Counted from the first letter of the stretch, positions 46,328 through 56,807 are shown. The stretch is DNA of 64,000 nucleotides from Methylibium sp. NZG (GCA_001263235.1 LGRD01000004.1:62001-126000), one strand, 5' to 3'. A program made the numbers and translations. The notes: a model not told the origin generated them from the sequence alone.

Positions 46328-47368
46328 ATGATGAACTTCTCGACCTCCAGAACCGCCGTGCTGGCCGCAGCCCTGACCGGTGCCGCGTTTGCCTCGGTTG
46401 CGCAAGACGTGACCGGCGCCGGCGCCTCGTTCCCGGCGCCGCTGTACGCCAAATGGGCCGACGCCTACAACAAGGCCACCGGCGCACGCATCAACTACCA
46501 GTCGGTCGGCTCGGGCGCGGGCTTGAACCAGATTCGCGGCAAGACGGTCGATTTCGGCGCGTCAGACATGCCGCTCAAAGACGACCAGCTTGCCAAGGAC
46601 GGCCTGGTTCAGTTCCCCACCGTGATCGGCGGCGTGGTGCCGGTCATCAACATCAAGGGCATCCAGTCGGGCCAGGTCAAGCTGACCGGGCAGGTGCTCG
46701 GCGACATCTACCTCGGCAAGATCACCAAGTGGAACGACGCCGCGCTGACGGCGCTGAACCCCGGTGTGCCGCTGCCCGATGCAGCCATCTCCGTGGTTCG
46801 CCGTGCCGACGGTTCGGGCACCACCTTCATCTTCACCAACTACCTGTCCAAGGTGAACCCCGAGTGGCAAGCCAAGGTCGGTGAGGGCACGGCCGTGAAC
46901 TGGCCGACCGGTGCCGGCGGCAAGGGCAACGAAGGCGTGGCCGCATTCGTGGGCCGCCTGCCCAACTCGATCGGCTACGTCGAGTACGCCTACGTCAAGC
47001 AGAACAAGATGACCTACACGCTGCTGAAGAACAAGGACGGCAACTTCGTCGCCCCCGACGACGCCAACTTCAAGGCCGCAGCGGCCGGCGCGGACTGGGC
47101 CAAGACCTTCTTCCAGGTGCTGACCGAGCAGCCGGGCAAGGACACGTGGCCGCTGTCGGGCGCCACCTTCATCCTGATGCACAAGGCGCAGGACAAGCCG
47201 GTGCAAGCCGCGAACGCGCTGAAGTTCTTCGACTGGGCCTTCGCCAACGGTGACAAGATGGCCGGCGAGTTGGAGTACGTGCCGCTGCCCGACAGCGTGA
47301 AGGCGCTGGTCCGCAAGCAGTGGGCAGAGATCAAGGACGCTTCAGGCAAGCAAATCGCTACCAACTGA
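46328..47368 (+). CDS. pstS: Phosphate ABC transporter substrate-binding protein
   Basis: 346 aa periplasmic phosphate receptor. After a signal peptide (ending near SVAQ), the phosphate-binding motifs TGAGASFPAPLY, VGSGAGLNQI, DFGASDMPLK and RADGSGTTFIFT are all present. The gene heads pstSCAB-phoU-phoBR. A Pho box lies upstream, and GC-rich hairpins follow the stop (47378-47411), possibly keeping the pstS message more abundant than the permease message. Confidence 0.97.
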   Translation: MMNFSTSRTAVLAAALTGAAFASVAQDVTGAGASFPAPLYAKWADAYNKATGARINYQSVGSGAGLNQIRGKTVDFGASDMPLKDDQLAKDGLVQFPTVIGGVVPVINIKGIQSGQVKLTGQVLGDIYLGKITKWNDAALTALNPGVPLPDAAISVVRRADGSGTTFIFTNYLSKVNPEWQAKVGEGTAVNWPTGAGGKGNEGVAAFVGRLPNSIGYVEYAYVKQNKMTYTLLKNKDGNFVAPDDANFKAAAAGADWAKTFFQVLTEQPGKDTWPLSGATFILMHKAQDKPVQAANALKFFDWAFANGDKMAGELEYVPLPDSVKALVRKQWAEIKDASGKQIATN

Positions 47369-47377
47369 GTGTCCCCA

Positions 47378-47411
47378 GGCCGGCACGCCGGCCGCGCGCC
47401 TTGAGGGCGCG
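47378..47411 (+). other. Two hairpins in the pstS-pstC gap
   Basis: GGCCGG-CACG-CCGGCC (47378-47393) and CGCGCC-TTGAG-GGCGCG (47395-47411). Neither has a T run, so they more likely protect or process the mRNA than terminate it. Confidence 0.5.
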
Positions 47412-47475
47412 GCGAACAAGAAGATGAACCCACGGGGCGCTGCGGCGCGCCGGCTCGAGAACGAGGGGAGGACCT

Positions 47476-48495
47476 GTGGCTGCTACGCTTCCGGCATCGC
47501 ATTACGATAAAGACAAGATGCAACGCACAGACCCCCTAGGCTCGCCCCCCGACGTCCGGCGGACGTCGCCCTGGATGGACACCGCGTTCTCCCTGCTGGC
47601 GCACGGCGCGGCGTGGCTGACGCTGGCGCTGCTGGTGGGCATCATCATCTCGCTCGTGATCGGCGCGATGCCGGCCATCCGCGAGTACGGCCTGAGCTTC
47701 CTGTGGCGAACCGAGTGGGACCCGGTGCAAAACAGCTACGGCGGCCTGGTGATGATTTACGGCACGGTCGCAACTTCGCTGATCGCGCTCATCATTGCAG
47801 TGCCGGTCAGCTTCGGCATCGCGCTGTTCCTGACCGAACTCTCTCCATCGTGGTTGCGCCGCCCGCTCGGCGTGGCCATCGAGCTGCTCGCTGCCATCCC
47901 GTCCATCGTCTACGGCATGTGGGGCTTGCTCGTGTTCAGCCCGATCTTGTCGACCTACGTTCAGCAGCCATTGCAGGTCTTGCTGGCCGACGTGCCGGTG
48001 CTGCGCGAACTGGTCTCGGGCGCGCCGGTGGGCATCGGCATCCTGTCGGCCGGCATCATCCTGGCGATCATGATCATCCCGTTCATCGCCGCGGTGATGC
48101 GCGACGTGTTCGAGGTCACGCCAGCCATGCTGAAGGAGTCGGCCTACGCGCTCGGCTCCACCACCTGGGAGGTCACCTTCAAGGTCGTGCTGCCCTACAC
48201 CAAGGCCGGTGTGATCGGCGGGATCATGCTCGGCCTGGGCCGGGCGATCGGCGAAACGATGGCCGTCACGTTTGTCATCGGCAACTTCAACCAGTTGAAC
48301 AACCTGTCGCTGTTCGAGGCGGCCAACAGCATCACGTCGGCGCTGGCCAATGAGTTCGCTGAGGCGGGAGCCGGGTTGCATCAGGCGTCGTTGATCTACC
48401 TCGGGCTGGTCTTGTTCTTCATCACGTTTGTCATCCTGGCGCTGTCCAAGCTGCTGCTGTCTCAGCTGAGAAAGGGTGAGGGGAGCCGCGCATGA
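47476..48495 (+). CDS. pstC: Phosphate ABC transporter permease PstC
   Basis: 339 aa integral membrane subunit. About six helices are visible, and the binding-protein-dependent permease signature is [23 protein letters not shown] near residue 220, with [19 protein letters not shown] after it. I chose GTG 47476, which has AGGGGAGG 5 bases upstream; an internal ATG at 47518 lacks this. It overlaps pstA by four bases. Confidence 0.95.
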   Translation: MAATLPASHYDKDKMQRTDPLGSPPDVRRTSPWMDTAFSLLAHGAAWLTLALLVGIIISLVIGAMPAIREYGLSFLWRTEWDPVQNSYGGLVMIYGTVATSLIALIIAVPVSFGIALFLTELSPSWLRRPLGVAIELLAAIPSIVYGMWGLLVFSPILSTYVQQPLQVLLADVPVLRELVSGAPVGIGILSAGIILAIMIIPFIAAVMRDVFEVTPAMLKESAYALGSTTWEVTFKVVLPYTKAGVIGGIMLGLGRAIGETMAVTFVIGNFNQLNNLSLFEAANSITSALANEFAEAGAGLHQASLIYLGLVLFFITFVILALSKLLLSQLRKGEGSRA

Positions 48496-49364
48496 ACACC
48501 ACGCTGACCGCCGCAGCCGACCCCCGTCTGCAAAAGCACAAACGCCGCAAGCTGGTCAACAAAGTCGCTTTGACGCTGTCGCTCGGCGCCATGGCCTTCG
48601 GCCTGTTCTGGCTGATCTGGATCCTCGCCGAGACGGCCCGCCTCGGCGTCGGCGGCCTCAACCTGGCCATCTTCACCGAGATGACACCACCACCGATGGC
48701 AGCGTCCGGCGGCTTGGCCAACGCGATCTACGGCTCGCTCCTGATGGTCGGCGCTGCAACCGCGCTCGGTACGCCGATCGGGGTGATGGCCGGCATCTAC
48801 CTGGCCGAGTACGGGCAGAAGGGCTGGCTCGGCAGCACAACCCGTTTCATCACCGACATCTTGTTGTCTGCCCCTTCGATCGTGGTCGGCCTGTTCATCT
48901 ACGCCGTGGTGGTGGCGCCGATGAAGACGTTCTCCGGCTACGCGGGAGTGCTGGCGCTGGCGCTGATCGTGATCCCGGTCGTGATCCGCCAAACCGAGAA
49001 CATGCTGCTGCTGGTGCCCAATGCGCTGCGCGAGGCGGCCTATGCGCTGGGCACGCCGAAGTGGAAGCTGATCTCCAGCATCACGCTGAAGGCGGTGCGG
49101 GCGGGTGTGGTCACCGGCGTGCTGCTGGCCGTGGCGCGCATTTCGGGCGAGACGGCGCCGCTGCTGTTCACGGCGCTGTCCAACCAGTTCTGGGTGGCGG
49201 GGCTGGGCGAGCCGATGGCCAGCCTGCCGGTGACGATCTTCAAGTTCGCCATGAGTCCGTACGAGAACTGGCAGAAGCTGGCCTGGGCAGGTGTCTTCCT
49301 GATCACGCTGGGTGTCCTGGCGCTCAACATCCTGGCCCGAGTGCTGTTCCGCAACAAGAACTGA
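48492..49364 (+). CDS. pstA: Phosphate ABC transporter permease PstA
   Basis: 290 aa with six membrane helices and the permease loop [24 protein letters not shown], followed by [19 protein letters not shown], the PstA hallmark. The start overlaps pstC (ATGA). With PstC it forms the membrane channel of the high-affinity phosphate importer. Confidence 0.96.
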   Translation: MNTTLTAAADPRLQKHKRRKLVNKVALTLSLGAMAFGLFWLIWILAETARLGVGGLNLAIFTEMTPPPMAASGGLANAIYGSLLMVGAATALGTPIGVMAGIYLAEYGQKGWLGSTTRFITDILLSAPSIVVGLFIYAVVVAPMKTFSGYAGVLALALIVIPVVIRQTENMLLLVPNALREAAYALGTPKWKLISSITLKAVRAGVVTGVLLAVARISGETAPLLFTALSNQFWVAGLGEPMASLPVTIFKFAMSPYENWQKLAWAGVFLITLGVLALNILARVLFRNKN

Positions 49365-49382
49365 TTGACTGAGGTTTGCCAC

Positions 49383-50168
49383 ATGGACGTCAAAGTCGAC
49401 CTGCCCGTGACCGAAAAGGTCAAACTCTCGGTGCGCAACCTGAACTTCTACTACGGGAAGTTCCACGCGCTCAAGCGCATCAACCTGGACATTCCGGAGA
49501 AGAAGGTCACCGCCTTCATCGGCCCATCGGGTTGCGGCAAGTCCACGCTGCTGCGCACGTTCAACCGAATGTACGAGCTCTACCCCGAGCAACGTGCCGA
49601 GGGCGAGGTGCTGCTCGACGGCGAGAACATCCTCACCTCCAAGCAGGACGTGTCGCTGATGCGCGCCAAGATCGGCATGGTGTTCCAAAAACCCACGCCG
49701 TTCCCGATGTCGATCTACGACAACATCGCCTTCGGCGTGCGGCTGTTCGAGACGCTGCCGCGCGTGGAGATGGACGAGCGCGTCGAGTGGGCACTGAAGA
49801 AGGCAGCGCTGTGGACCGAGGTCAAGGACAAGCTCGACCAGAGCGGCTCGGGCCTCTCAGGCGGCCAGCAGCAGCGCTTGTGCATCGCACGCGGCATTGC
49901 CATCAAGCCCGAGGTGTTGTTGCTCGACGAGCCGTGTTCGGCGCTGGACCCGATCTCCACCGGCAAGATCGAGGAGCTGATCCACGAACTGAAGGCCGAC
50001 TACACGGTGGTCATGGTCACGCACAACATGCAGCAGGCGGCGCGCAGCTCCGACTACACGGCCTACATGTACCTGGGCGACCTGATCGAGTTCGGGCCGA
50101 CTTCGGAGCTGTTCATGAAGCCGAAGAAGAAGGACACAGAGGACTACATCACCGGGCGTTTCGGCTGA
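49383..50168 (+). CDS. pstB: Phosphate ABC transporter ATP-binding protein PstB
   Basis: 261 aa ATPase. Walker [10 protein letters not shown], signature [16 protein letters not shown], Walker [13 protein letters not shown] and the switch His in MVTHNMQQA are present, and the C-terminus is [10 protein letters not shown], typical of PstB. I chose ATG 49383 with GAGG 9 bases upstream; a TTG at 49365 is also in frame. Confidence 0.97.
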   Translation: MDVKVDLPVTEKVKLSVRNLNFYYGKFHALKRINLDIPEKKVTAFIGPSGCGKSTLLRTFNRMYELYPEQRAEGEVLLDGENILTSKQDVSLMRAKIGMVFQKPTPFPMSIYDNIAFGVRLFETLPRVEMDERVEWALKKAALWTEVKDKLDQSGSGLSGGQQQRLCIARGIAIKPEVLLLDEPCSALDPISTGKIEELIHELKADYTVVMVTHNMQQAARSSDYTAYMYLGDLIEFGPTSELFMKPKKKDTEDYITGRFG

Positions 50169-50205
50169 TTGCAACCGAGCGTCTGATAATCGCCGAGGAG
50201 GCACC

Positions 50206-50913
50206 ATGAGCACCAAACACCTGTCCACCCAGTTCGACGCCGAGCTCAGCGGCGTGTCCACGCGCGTGCTCGAGATGGGCGGTATGGTCGAGTCGCAAGT
50301 CGCGCGCGCCGTCTACGCGCTGACGCACTTCAGCAGCGAAGTCGCCTCCGAGGTGCTCACCACCGAAGAGCGTGTGAACGCGATGGAGATGGAGATCGAC
50401 AGCGACCTCTCCAGCATCATTGCGCGCCGCCAGCCTACGGCGCGCGACCTGCGCTTGCTGATCGCCATCTCCAAGACCATCGCCAACCTCGAGCGCGTGG
50501 GCGACGAGGCGGCCCGCATCGCGCGCACGGTGCAGCGGCTCATCAACACGGGCGTGTCCAGCCGCTTGCGCCTGCCGGTCAACGACCTGGCGCACGAGTC
50601 GGAGCTGGCGGTCACCCAGCTGCGCAAGGCGCTCGACGCGTTTGCGCGGCTGGACGTGGACAAGGCCGTCGAGGTGCTCAAGTCCGACGACCTGATCGAC
50701 CAGGAGTTCGAAGGCCTGATGCGCAAGCTCATCACCTTCATGATGGAAGACCCGCGCACGATCTCGTCGAGCATCGACCTGGTGTTCGTGGGCAAGGCGA
50801 TCGAACGCGTCGGCGACCATGCCAAGAACCTGGCCGAACAGGTGATCTACATCGTCAAGGGCACCGACGTGCGGCACAACCCCGTCGGCACGGTCGAGAC
50901 GCTCGTCAAGTGA
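50206..50913 (+). CDS. phoU: Phosphate signalling protein PhoU
   Basis: 235 aa, two three-helix bundles each with a metal-binding E-x-x-x-D-like motif (MEMEIDSDLSSI and the region around DDLIDQEFE). ERVGDEAARIA and ERVGDHAKNLAEQ are the repeated signature. PhoU passes the Pst transport state to PhoR. It lies 37 bases after pstB; GAGGAG sits 6 bases before the ATG. Confidence 0.96.
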   Translation: MSTKHLSTQFDAELSGVSTRVLEMGGMVESQVARAVYALTHFSSEVASEVLTTEERVNAMEMEIDSDLSSIIARRQPTARDLRLLIAISKTIANLERVGDEAARIARTVQRLINTGVSSRLRLPVNDLAHESELAVTQLRKALDAFARLDVDKAVEVLKSDDLIDQEFEGLMRKLITFMMEDPRTISSSIDLVFVGKAIERVGDHAKNLAEQVIYIVKGTDVRHNPVGTVETLVK

Positions 50914-50932
50914 ACGCCGCGGAGGTCAGCGC

Positions 50933-51634
50933 ATGAGCCGGGTGCTGGTGGTCGAAGACGAAGCCGCGATCGCCGAGCTGATCGCCATCAACCTGCGCCA
51001 CGCCGGCCACACCGTCACACTGGCGGTGGACGCTGAGCAGGCGCAAGCGGCGGTCGACGACGTGCTGCCAGACCTGGTGCTGCTGGACTGGATGCTGCCG
51101 GGCCAGTCGGGCCTGGCACTGGCCAAGCGCTGGCGCGCCCAGGCACGCACGCGCGAGTTGCCGGTGATCATGCTGACGGCGCGGGTCGAAGAGTCGGACA
51201 AGATCGCCGGCCTGGACGCCGGCGCCGACGACTACCTGACCAAGCCCTTCTCGACCAACGAGCTGATGGCGCGCATTCGGGCGGTGCTGCGACGCAAGGC
51301 GCCGGAGTCGCTCGACACGGTGGTGAGCGTCGGCATGTTGCAGCTCGATCCATCGACACGCCGGGTGGCCGGCCAGGGGGTCGATGTGAAGCTCGGACCG
51401 ACCGAGTTCCGGCTGCTGCACTTTCTGATGACGCACCCGGAGCGTGTACACAGCCGGGCGCAGTTGCTCGACCGGGTCTGGGGCGACCATGTGTTCATCG
51501 AGGAGCGGACCGTCGACGTCCACGTGAAGCGCCTGCGCGAGGCGCTCGGCCCGGCGCATTGCGCGCAGATGATCGAGACTGTCCGCGGTGCTGGCTACCG
51601 GCTGACCCAGCAGGTTCAGGCCGTGGCGGGTTGA
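50933..51634 (+). CDS. phoB: Phosphate response regulator PhoB
   Basis: 233 aa OmpR-type regulator. The receiver domain has the acidic pocket VEDEAA and the phosphorylated D52 in LVLLDWMLPG; the switch Thr/Lys appear in MLTARVEE and DDYLTKPFS. The winged helix has LGPTEFRLLHFLMTHPERVHSRAQLLDRVWG and VDVHVKRLREAL. It would bind the Pho box before pstS. Confidence 0.96.
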   Translation: MSRVLVVEDEAAIAELIAINLRHAGHTVTLAVDAEQAQAAVDDVLPDLVLLDWMLPGQSGLALAKRWRAQARTRELPVIMLTARVEESDKIAGLDAGADDYLTKPFSTNELMARIRAVLRRKAPESLDTVVSVGMLQLDPSTRRVAGQGVDVKLGPTEFRLLHFLMTHPERVHSRAQLLDRVWGDHVFIEERTVDVHVKRLREALGPAHCAQMIETVRGAGYRLTQQVQAVAG

Positions 51635-51656
51635 GCACTCCCACCGGCAGGCCGCC

Positions 51657-53021
51657 GTGAGTTGGCTGTTACCGCGCATCCTCACGGGCATTGCCGTGGT
51701 GGCGCTGGGCGCGTTGCTCGGTCATTGGGTGGGCGCGCGCATCCAGGCACCGTTCATCAGCGAGCTGATCGGCGGTGCGGCCGGCGTGGCGACGCTGGCG
51801 GTGCTGGACACCCTGCGCGGCTACCGACTTATCAACTGGCTGCGTGGCTCGCAAGAGGGCCAGGCGCCGCGGGACACCGGGTTCTGGGGCGAGATCGGCT
51901 ACCGGGTTGAAAAGTCGGTGCGCCTGCGCGAGCGCGAGACCGCCGGCGAGCGCATCCGGCTGGCGCAGTTTCTGTCCGCGATCGAAGCCTCGCCGAACGG
52001 CGTGATCCTGCTCGACGCGCGCGACCAGATCGAGTGGTGCAATGCGATGGCCGCAGCGCACTTCGGGCTCGACCCGAAGCGCGACGTCCGACAGCCAGTG
52101 ACCAACCTGATCCGTGCGCCGGCCTTTGTTGCCTACCTGCAAGACGGCGAATTCTCGGAGCCGGTGCGCTTCACCGAGCGGCGCCGCGACGGCACGCTGT
52201 CGGTGTTGATCCGGCGCTACGGCGACGACATGAAGATCGTGCTGTCGCAAGACGTGACGGTGCACGAACGCTCCGAGGCGATGCGACGAGACTTCGTCGC
52301 CAACGTGTCGCACGAGATCCGCACGCCGCTGACGGTGCTGACCGGCTTCATCGAAACCATGACGAGCCTGCCCTTGAGCGACGCCGAACGGCGCCGCGTG
52401 CTCGAGCTGATGATGCAGCAGGCGCGCCGCATGGGCACGCTGGTCAGCGACCTGTTGACGCTCGCGCAGCTCGAGGGCAGCCCGCGGCCGACGGCTGAGC
52501 GATGGGTCGCGGTCGGCCCATTGATGGCGAGCGTGGAGGCCGACGCGCGGGTGCTGTCGGGTGGAAAGCATCGGTTCAGCTTCGATGGCGCTGCAGGGCT
52601 GCAACTCGCCGGCGCGGAGCCGGAACTGCTCAGCGCGATCACGAACCTGGTCAACAACGCGGTGCGCTACACGCCGGCCGATGGCGCCATCGAGGTGGTG
52701 TGGCGGTTGCGCGGCGACGGGTCGGCGGAGTTGTCGGTCACCGACAGCGGCCCCGGCATCGCGCGCGAGCACCTGCCGCGGCTGACCGAACGGTTTTACC
52801 GCGTCGACGGCAGCCGCTCGCGCGACACCGGCGGCACGGGGCTGGGGTTGTCGATCGTCAAGCACGTGGCGCAGCGCCACGGCGGCGAACTCGACATTCA
52901 GAGCGAACTGGGCAAGGGTTCGTGCTTCAGGCTGGTTCTTCCGGCAGCGCGCACTCGGCGCGAGTCGCTGCGCACCGGCTTGCCGCAAGGCGCGGCACAG
53001 ACGCAGCCCGAGCCGCACTGA
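51657..53021 (+). CDS. phoR: Phosphate sensor histidine kinase PhoR
   Basis: 454 aa. Two N-terminal helices anchor it to the membrane, followed by a PAS-like domain (LSAIEASPNGVILLDARDQIEWCN). The phosphorylated H219 is in NVSHEIRTPLTVL, and the ATP domain has LVNNAVRYTP, TDSGPGIA and GGTGLGLSIVKHV. The GTG start follows phoB by 22 bases. It phosphorylates PhoB when phosphate is scarce. Confidence 0.95.
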   Translation: MSWLLPRILTGIAVVALGALLGHWVGARIQAPFISELIGGAAGVATLAVLDTLRGYRLINWLRGSQEGQAPRDTGFWGEIGYRVEKSVRLRERETAGERIRLAQFLSAIEASPNGVILLDARDQIEWCNAMAAAHFGLDPKRDVRQPVTNLIRAPAFVAYLQDGEFSEPVRFTERRRDGTLSVLIRRYGDDMKIVLSQDVTVHERSEAMRRDFVANVSHEIRTPLTVLTGFIETMTSLPLSDAERRRVLELMMQQARRMGTLVSDLLTLAQLEGSPRPTAERWVAVGPLMASVEADARVLSGGKHRFSFDGAAGLQLAGAEPELLSAITNLVNNAVRYTPADGAIEVVWRLRGDGSAELSVTDSGPGIAREHLPRLTERFYRVDGSRSRDTGGTGLGLSIVKHVAQRHGGELDIQSELGKGSCFRLVLPAARTRRESLRTGLPQGAAQTQPEPH

Positions 53022-53103
53022 GGCGACGCCGATCGCGCGTCGACATGCGGCCTGCGCCGCCCCGATCTGGCGTCGGGGAGAGATCTGACGACGGAGGCGC
53101 TGC

Positions 53104-54771
53104 TCAGCGAGCGCCGACCGCGCGCCGATAGACGGCGGTGACCTCGTCCTCGTTGTTGTTGCGCTTCTCTCGGGCCAGCAGCTGCCAGCCCGGGCCAACG
53201 CTGCTCGTGTGTTGGCGGGTTTCCATTTGCAGCAGGTAGTCGCAGCGCGACTGCTCGATCGGCGTGGCTGCGTCGACGCTGAAACCGCCGTGGTATTGCA
53301 GCGCCGCCAACTGGCCGCGCACGACCCCTGGCGCAGCAATGCACGAGCCGGCAGGAACGTGCTGAGCGATGCGCTGCACCAGCGGCCGGTAGCTTCGCGC
53401 GTAGTCCAGCGGCGGCAGCAGCAGCGTCATCAGCAGCAGCCAGCACAGGGCCACGCCGCTGGCCGGCAGGACCAGGCTCTTCCACAGCGGGTGGCGGTTG
53501 CGGCCGGTGCGCCATTGCACCAACCACACCCACGCCAGCGTCCCGACCACGGCCAGCACCAGCGCCAGCAACGAAAAGCTGGGGGTGAAGCCCGGTGCCA
53601 GCCGCGCGACGTTGGCGGCCGGCTTGGCTGGCACGCCGGTCTGCATCGACAGGTAGATGACCCATATCGCGATCGCGCACAGGCTGAAGAAGAACACCGA
53701 GAACCAGTCGATCGCAGCCGCCGTGCTGCGCCGCAGCGTCGGCAGCGAGAAGGCGGCCAGGACCGCCAGCGCCGGCAAACCCAACATCAGCGCGCGGTCT
53801 GAACCGCCCATCGCGATGCAGGCCACCAGGCACACCCCCAGCGTGCCCAGCGGGACTGCGATGTGCCGGTTCAGCAGGTGGTGGCGCCAACGCCAGAGCG
53901 TCCAGGCGGCGAGCGGCAGCGCGGGCCAGGTGAACCAGCCGATCAGACGCATGACGCTCCAGAGCTGCAGCGCCTGCGTGTATTCGCCCAGCCGCCAACC
54001 CCACGCCCCGAGTGTCGATGCGACGGCGACCGCACCAGCGCCGGCTGCCAGCACCCACGGGGCAAATCCGCGCACCTGCGGGTAGCTGGAGTTGCGGCAG
54101 ATCAGCGCGCCGGCCACCGCGAGCCCCAACGCAATGCTCGGCGCGCCGCTGGCTGCCAGCGCGGGCAGCGAGACAAGCAGCGCCAACTTCGATTGCCGGG
54201 CTCGAAACGGGCTCGCCGCCAGCGCGTACAAGAACAGCGCGACGCTGGCGAGTTGGCCCAGCTCGGGCGTCGTCTCGTGGCCGAGCTGCAGCAGCCCGAG
54301 TGTGGCGATCAGCGCCAGTACCGCGCCGTCGGCAATCGCCCGTGCGTAGTCGATGGTGTGCGCCTCGCCGCCGAACGCAAACGGCAGTGGTTGCGCTGCC
54401 TCCGTACAGGCCAAGTGAAAGGTGGTGTACCACGTGAGCGCCAAGACCAGCACCAGCAGCAACGCAAACGGAATGCGCGCTGCGAGCGCCGGCTCGATCC
54501 AGGGGCCGAGCAGCTGGATGAACGAGGCGCCGAGCCAGTACGGCAGCAAGGCGCTGTCGGCCGCAAGGCCGGCCACGGTCGGCGCCAGCCACGGTGTCTT
54601 GCCTTGCGCAATGTTCAGCATGTAGCCGAACGCGCTCACGTCGGCACCCTTCCACGGGTCGCGGCCGAACAGCCCCGGCAGCACGTAAGCCGCGCAAAAG
54701 AGCAGCAACGCCAGGCGCGGCAGGCGTTGCGCGGCCCGCTGCGACACCAGTGCAGGGTTCGGCGAATTCAC
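53104..54771 (-). CDS. Polytopic membrane protein, ArnT/PMT-like glycosyltransferase
   Basis: About 555 aa with a dozen or so hydrophobic helices. GRDPWKGADVSAFGYMLNIAQG near the N-terminus, with the Asp after the first helix, resembles GT39/GT83 lipid-linked glycosyltransferases such as ArnT. The C-terminal soluble part (YARSYRPLVQRIAQHVPAGSCIAA, CDYLLQMETRQ) is also like these. The donor and acceptor are unknown. I suggest GTG 54771; the frame also opens at TTG 54807, but that lies at the rpmE2 terminator. It is convergent with phoR. Confidence 0.65.
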   Translation of the reverse strand: MNSPNPALVSQRAAQRLPRLALLLFCAAYVLPGLFGRDPWKGADVSAFGYMLNIAQGKTPWLAPTVAGLAADSALLPYWLGASFIQLLGPWIEPALAARIPFALLLVLVLALTWYTTFHLACTEAAQPLPFAFGGEAHTIDYARAIADGAVLALIATLGLLQLGHETTPELGQLASVALFLYALAASPFRARQSKLALLVSLPALAASGAPSIALGLAVAGALICRNSSYPQVRGFAPWVLAAGAGAVAVASTLGAWGWRLGEYTQALQLWSVMRLIGWFTWPALPLAAWTLWRWRHHLLNRHIAVPLGTLGVCLVACIAMGGSDRALMLGLPALAVLAAFSLPTLRRSTAAAIDWFSVFFFSLCAIAIWVIYLSMQTGVPAKPAANVARLAPGFTPSFSLLALVLAVVGTLAWVWLVQWRTGRNRHPLWKSLVLPASGVALCWLLLMTLLLPPLDYARSYRPLVQRIAQHVPAGSCIAAPGVVRGQLAALQYHGGFSVDAATPIEQSRCDYLLQMETRQHTSSVGPGWQLLAREKRNNNEDEVTAVYRRAVGAR

Positions 54772-54810
54772 GTCAGGCGCGGTTTCGTTGCCGTGCGGGC
54801 ACAGCAACCA

Positions 54811-54835
54811 ACAAAAAAGGCAGCCCGAAGCTGCC
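54811..54835 (-). terminator. Intrinsic terminator of rpmE2
   Basis: A 6-bp stem GGCAGC/GCTGCC with a TTCGG loop (as read on the - strand) is followed by TTTTTTGT, 23 bases after the rpmE2 stop. Confidence 0.85.
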
Positions 54836-54858
54836 CTTGTCTGCAGGCACCGGGTGCC

Positions 54859-55119
54859 TTACTTCTTCGCGCCCAGGTGCGCGAACTTGTTGCGGAACTT
54901 CTCGACGCGGCCACCCAGCGAATCGACGCTCTTTTGCGTGCCCGTGTAGAACGGGTGCGACTCGCTCGTCGTCTCCAGCTTGTACAGCGGCAGCTCGCGG
55001 CCGTCGTCCATCTTCACCGTTTCGCGCGTTTGCGCGGTCGAGCGGGTGACGAACTTGAAGCCGTTGGACAGGTCCACGAAGCAGACTTCGCGGTAGTTGG
55101 GGTGAATGCCGTCTTTCAT
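54859..55119 (-). CDS. rpmE2: 50S ribosomal protein L31 type B
   Basis: 86 aa. [16 protein letters not shown] at the start and [22 protein letters not shown] match the type B form; the CxxC zinc pairs of the type A protein are missing. Type B genes are often zinc-independent paralogues, but in Burkholderiales this is the usual form. ATG 55119 has GGAG 7 bases upstream, and a TATAAT box is upstream at 55213. Confidence 0.96.
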   Translation of the reverse strand: MKDGIHPNYREVCFVDLSNGFKFVTRSTAQTRETVKMDDGRELPLYKLETTSESHPFYTGTQKSVDSLGGRVEKFRNKFAHLGAKK

Positions 55120-55207
55120 GGGGATGCTCCAAACGCTTTGCCGCCTGCGTCGTTGAAAGCCACGCCGACCCATTCGGCGCACTTTTCTTGCTGCGGAAAA
55201 GCCCTCG

Positions 55208-55213
55208 ATTATA
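55208..55213 (-). promoter_or_regulatory. Putative -10 box for rpmE2
   Basis: A perfect TATAAT on the - strand lies 88 bases before rpmE2; the -35 region is weak (no good TTGACA match). Confidence 0.55.
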
Positions 55214-55240
55214 CGGCGGAATGTGGATGCGAACCGCGCT

Positions 55241-56503
55241 TCAGCCGCCGCGCCGCATCATGTCGAAGAAGTCGAGGTTGTTCTTCGTCGCCTTCATCTT
55301 GTCGAGGATGAATTCCATCGCCTCGATTTCGTCCATCGCATAGAGAAGCTTGCGCAGGATCCACGTCTTTTGCAGGATCTCGGGCTTGAGCAAGAGTTCT
55401 TCGCGGCGCGTGCCCGACTTGTTCAGCAGGATCGACGGGTAGACGCGCTTTTCGGCCATGCGCCGGTCGAGGTGGATTTCGCAGTTGCCGGTGCCTTTGA
55501 ATTCTTCGTAGATCACCTCGTCCATCCGGCTGCCGGTGTCCACCAGCGCGGTGCCGATGATGGTGAGCGAGCCACCTTCTTCGATGTTGCGCGCCGCGCC
55601 GAAGAAGCGCTTGGGGCGCTGCAAAGCGTTGGCATCCACGCCGCCAGTCAGCACCTTGCCCGACGAGGGCAGCACATTGTTGTACGCGCGAGCGAGCCGT
55701 GTGATCGAGTCGAGCAGGATCACCACGTCCTTCTTCATCTCGACCAGGCGCTTGGCGCGTTCGATCACCATCTCGGCCACCTGCACGTGGCGGGCCGCTG
55801 GCTCATCGAAGGTGGAGCTGATGACCTCGCCGCGCACGGTGCGCTGCATCTCGGTCACCTCTTCCGGTCGTTCGTCGACCAGCAACACGATCAGGTACAC
55901 CTCGGGGTGGTTGGCGATGAGCGCGTGCGCCAGGTTTTGCATCATCACCGTCTTGCCGCTCTTGGGCGCAGACACGAGCAGCGCTCGCTGCCCCTTGCCC
56001 AGCGGGGCGATCAGGTCGACGATGCGGCTGGTGATGTTTTCGTCCGACTTGATGTCGCGTTCGAGCTTGAACTGCTCCTTCGGGAACAGCGGCGTCAAGT
56101 TCTCGAACATGATCTTGTGCTTGCTCTCCTCGGGCGTCAGGCCGTTCACGCGGTCGACCTTGACGAGCGCGAAGTAGCGTTCGCCGTCCTTCGGAACCCG
56201 CACCTCGCCTTCAACCGCGTCGCCCGTGTGCAGGTTGAAGCGGCGAATTTGGCTCGGGCTCAAGTAGATGTCGTCGGTGGTCGCCATGTAGCTGGCATCG
56301 GTGGAACGCAGGAAGCCGAAGCCGTCGGGCAGCACCTCGAGCACGCCGTCGCCGAACACCTGTTCGCCGCCCTTGGCGCGCTTTTTCATGATGGCAAACA
56401 TCAGCTCCTGCTTGCGCATGCGGGCGACGTTCTCGATCTCCAGTGCCTCGCCCATCGTGATGAGCTCGGAGACGTGGATCGCTTTCAGTTCTGACAGGTG
56501 CAT
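55241..56503 (-). CDS. rho: Transcription termination factor Rho
   Basis: 420 aa hexameric RNA helicase. The N-terminal [14 protein letters not shown] and the cold-shock-like RNA-binding domain ([33 protein letters not shown]) are followed by the P-loop APKSGKT near residue 180, the DERPEEV Walker B region and the [14 protein letters not shown] end. The length is exactly typical. The leader between promoter and start is about 270 bases, in keeping with Rho attenuating its own message. Confidence 0.98.
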   Translation of the reverse strand: MHLSELKAIHVSELITMGEALEIENVARMRKQELMFAIMKKRAKGGEQVFGDGVLEVLPDGFGFLRSTDASYMATTDDIYLSPSQIRRFNLHTGDAVEGEVRVPKDGERYFALVKVDRVNGLTPEESKHKIMFENLTPLFPKEQFKLERDIKSDENITSRIVDLIAPLGKGQRALLVSAPKSGKTVMMQNLAHALIANHPEVYLIVLLVDERPEEVTEMQRTVRGEVISSTFDEPAARHVQVAEMVIERAKRLVEMKKDVVILLDSITRLARAYNNVLPSSGKVLTGGVDANALQRPKRFFGAARNIEEGGSLTIIGTALVDTGSRMDEVIYEEFKGTGNCEIHLDRRMAEKRVYPSILLNKSGTRREELLLKPEILQKTWILRKLLYAMDEIEAMEFILDKMKATKNNLDFFDMMRRGG

Positions 56504-56776
56504 GGAGGCTGGGGATGGGGTGGATCGAACCGCTGCGCCGTGGGGAGACCAGAAGTGCATCTGCGGCGTTCGCGGCCTGGGCGTGTGCCCAGCGGCCGGT
56601 GCTTGCCCGTCACACGACGGGAACTTCAAAACGCTGGAGTGGGGGCCGGCCCATGTGCCGTCTGTACGGGCCCCGAGGCCGTCAATCGGCCTTCGGGCAT
56701 GGGGGCAAACTTGGGTCTTGCGGGCCGGGGGTCAGGATTGAGCCTTGCGCACCCGGCGAGCCAAACAATGAACCGG
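56504..56776 (-). other. Long 5' leader of rho
   Basis: A 273-base noncoding stretch between the putative rho promoter and the start codon. It has no convincing ORF. C-rich, G-poor tracts on the rho strand (for example near 56620-56760) would suit Rho loading and self-attenuation, but this is inference. Confidence 0.45.
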
Positions 56777-56807
56777 ATTATAGATGCCCGTCGAGAAACG
56801 CTGTCAA
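56777..56807 (-). promoter_or_regulatory. Promoter for rho inside the 3' end of trxA
   Basis: On the - strand TTGACA (56807-56802), 19-base spacer, TATAAT (56782-56777). Both hexamers are perfect; the spacer is long by two. The boxes overlap the last trxA codons and its stop and face rho. Confidence 0.65.

Noticed and set aside
53060-53078. Terminator between phoR and the membrane glycosyltransferase-like gene
   Set aside because: There is a 6-bp CCCCGA/TCGGGG stem but no T run on either side, so termination is not supported.
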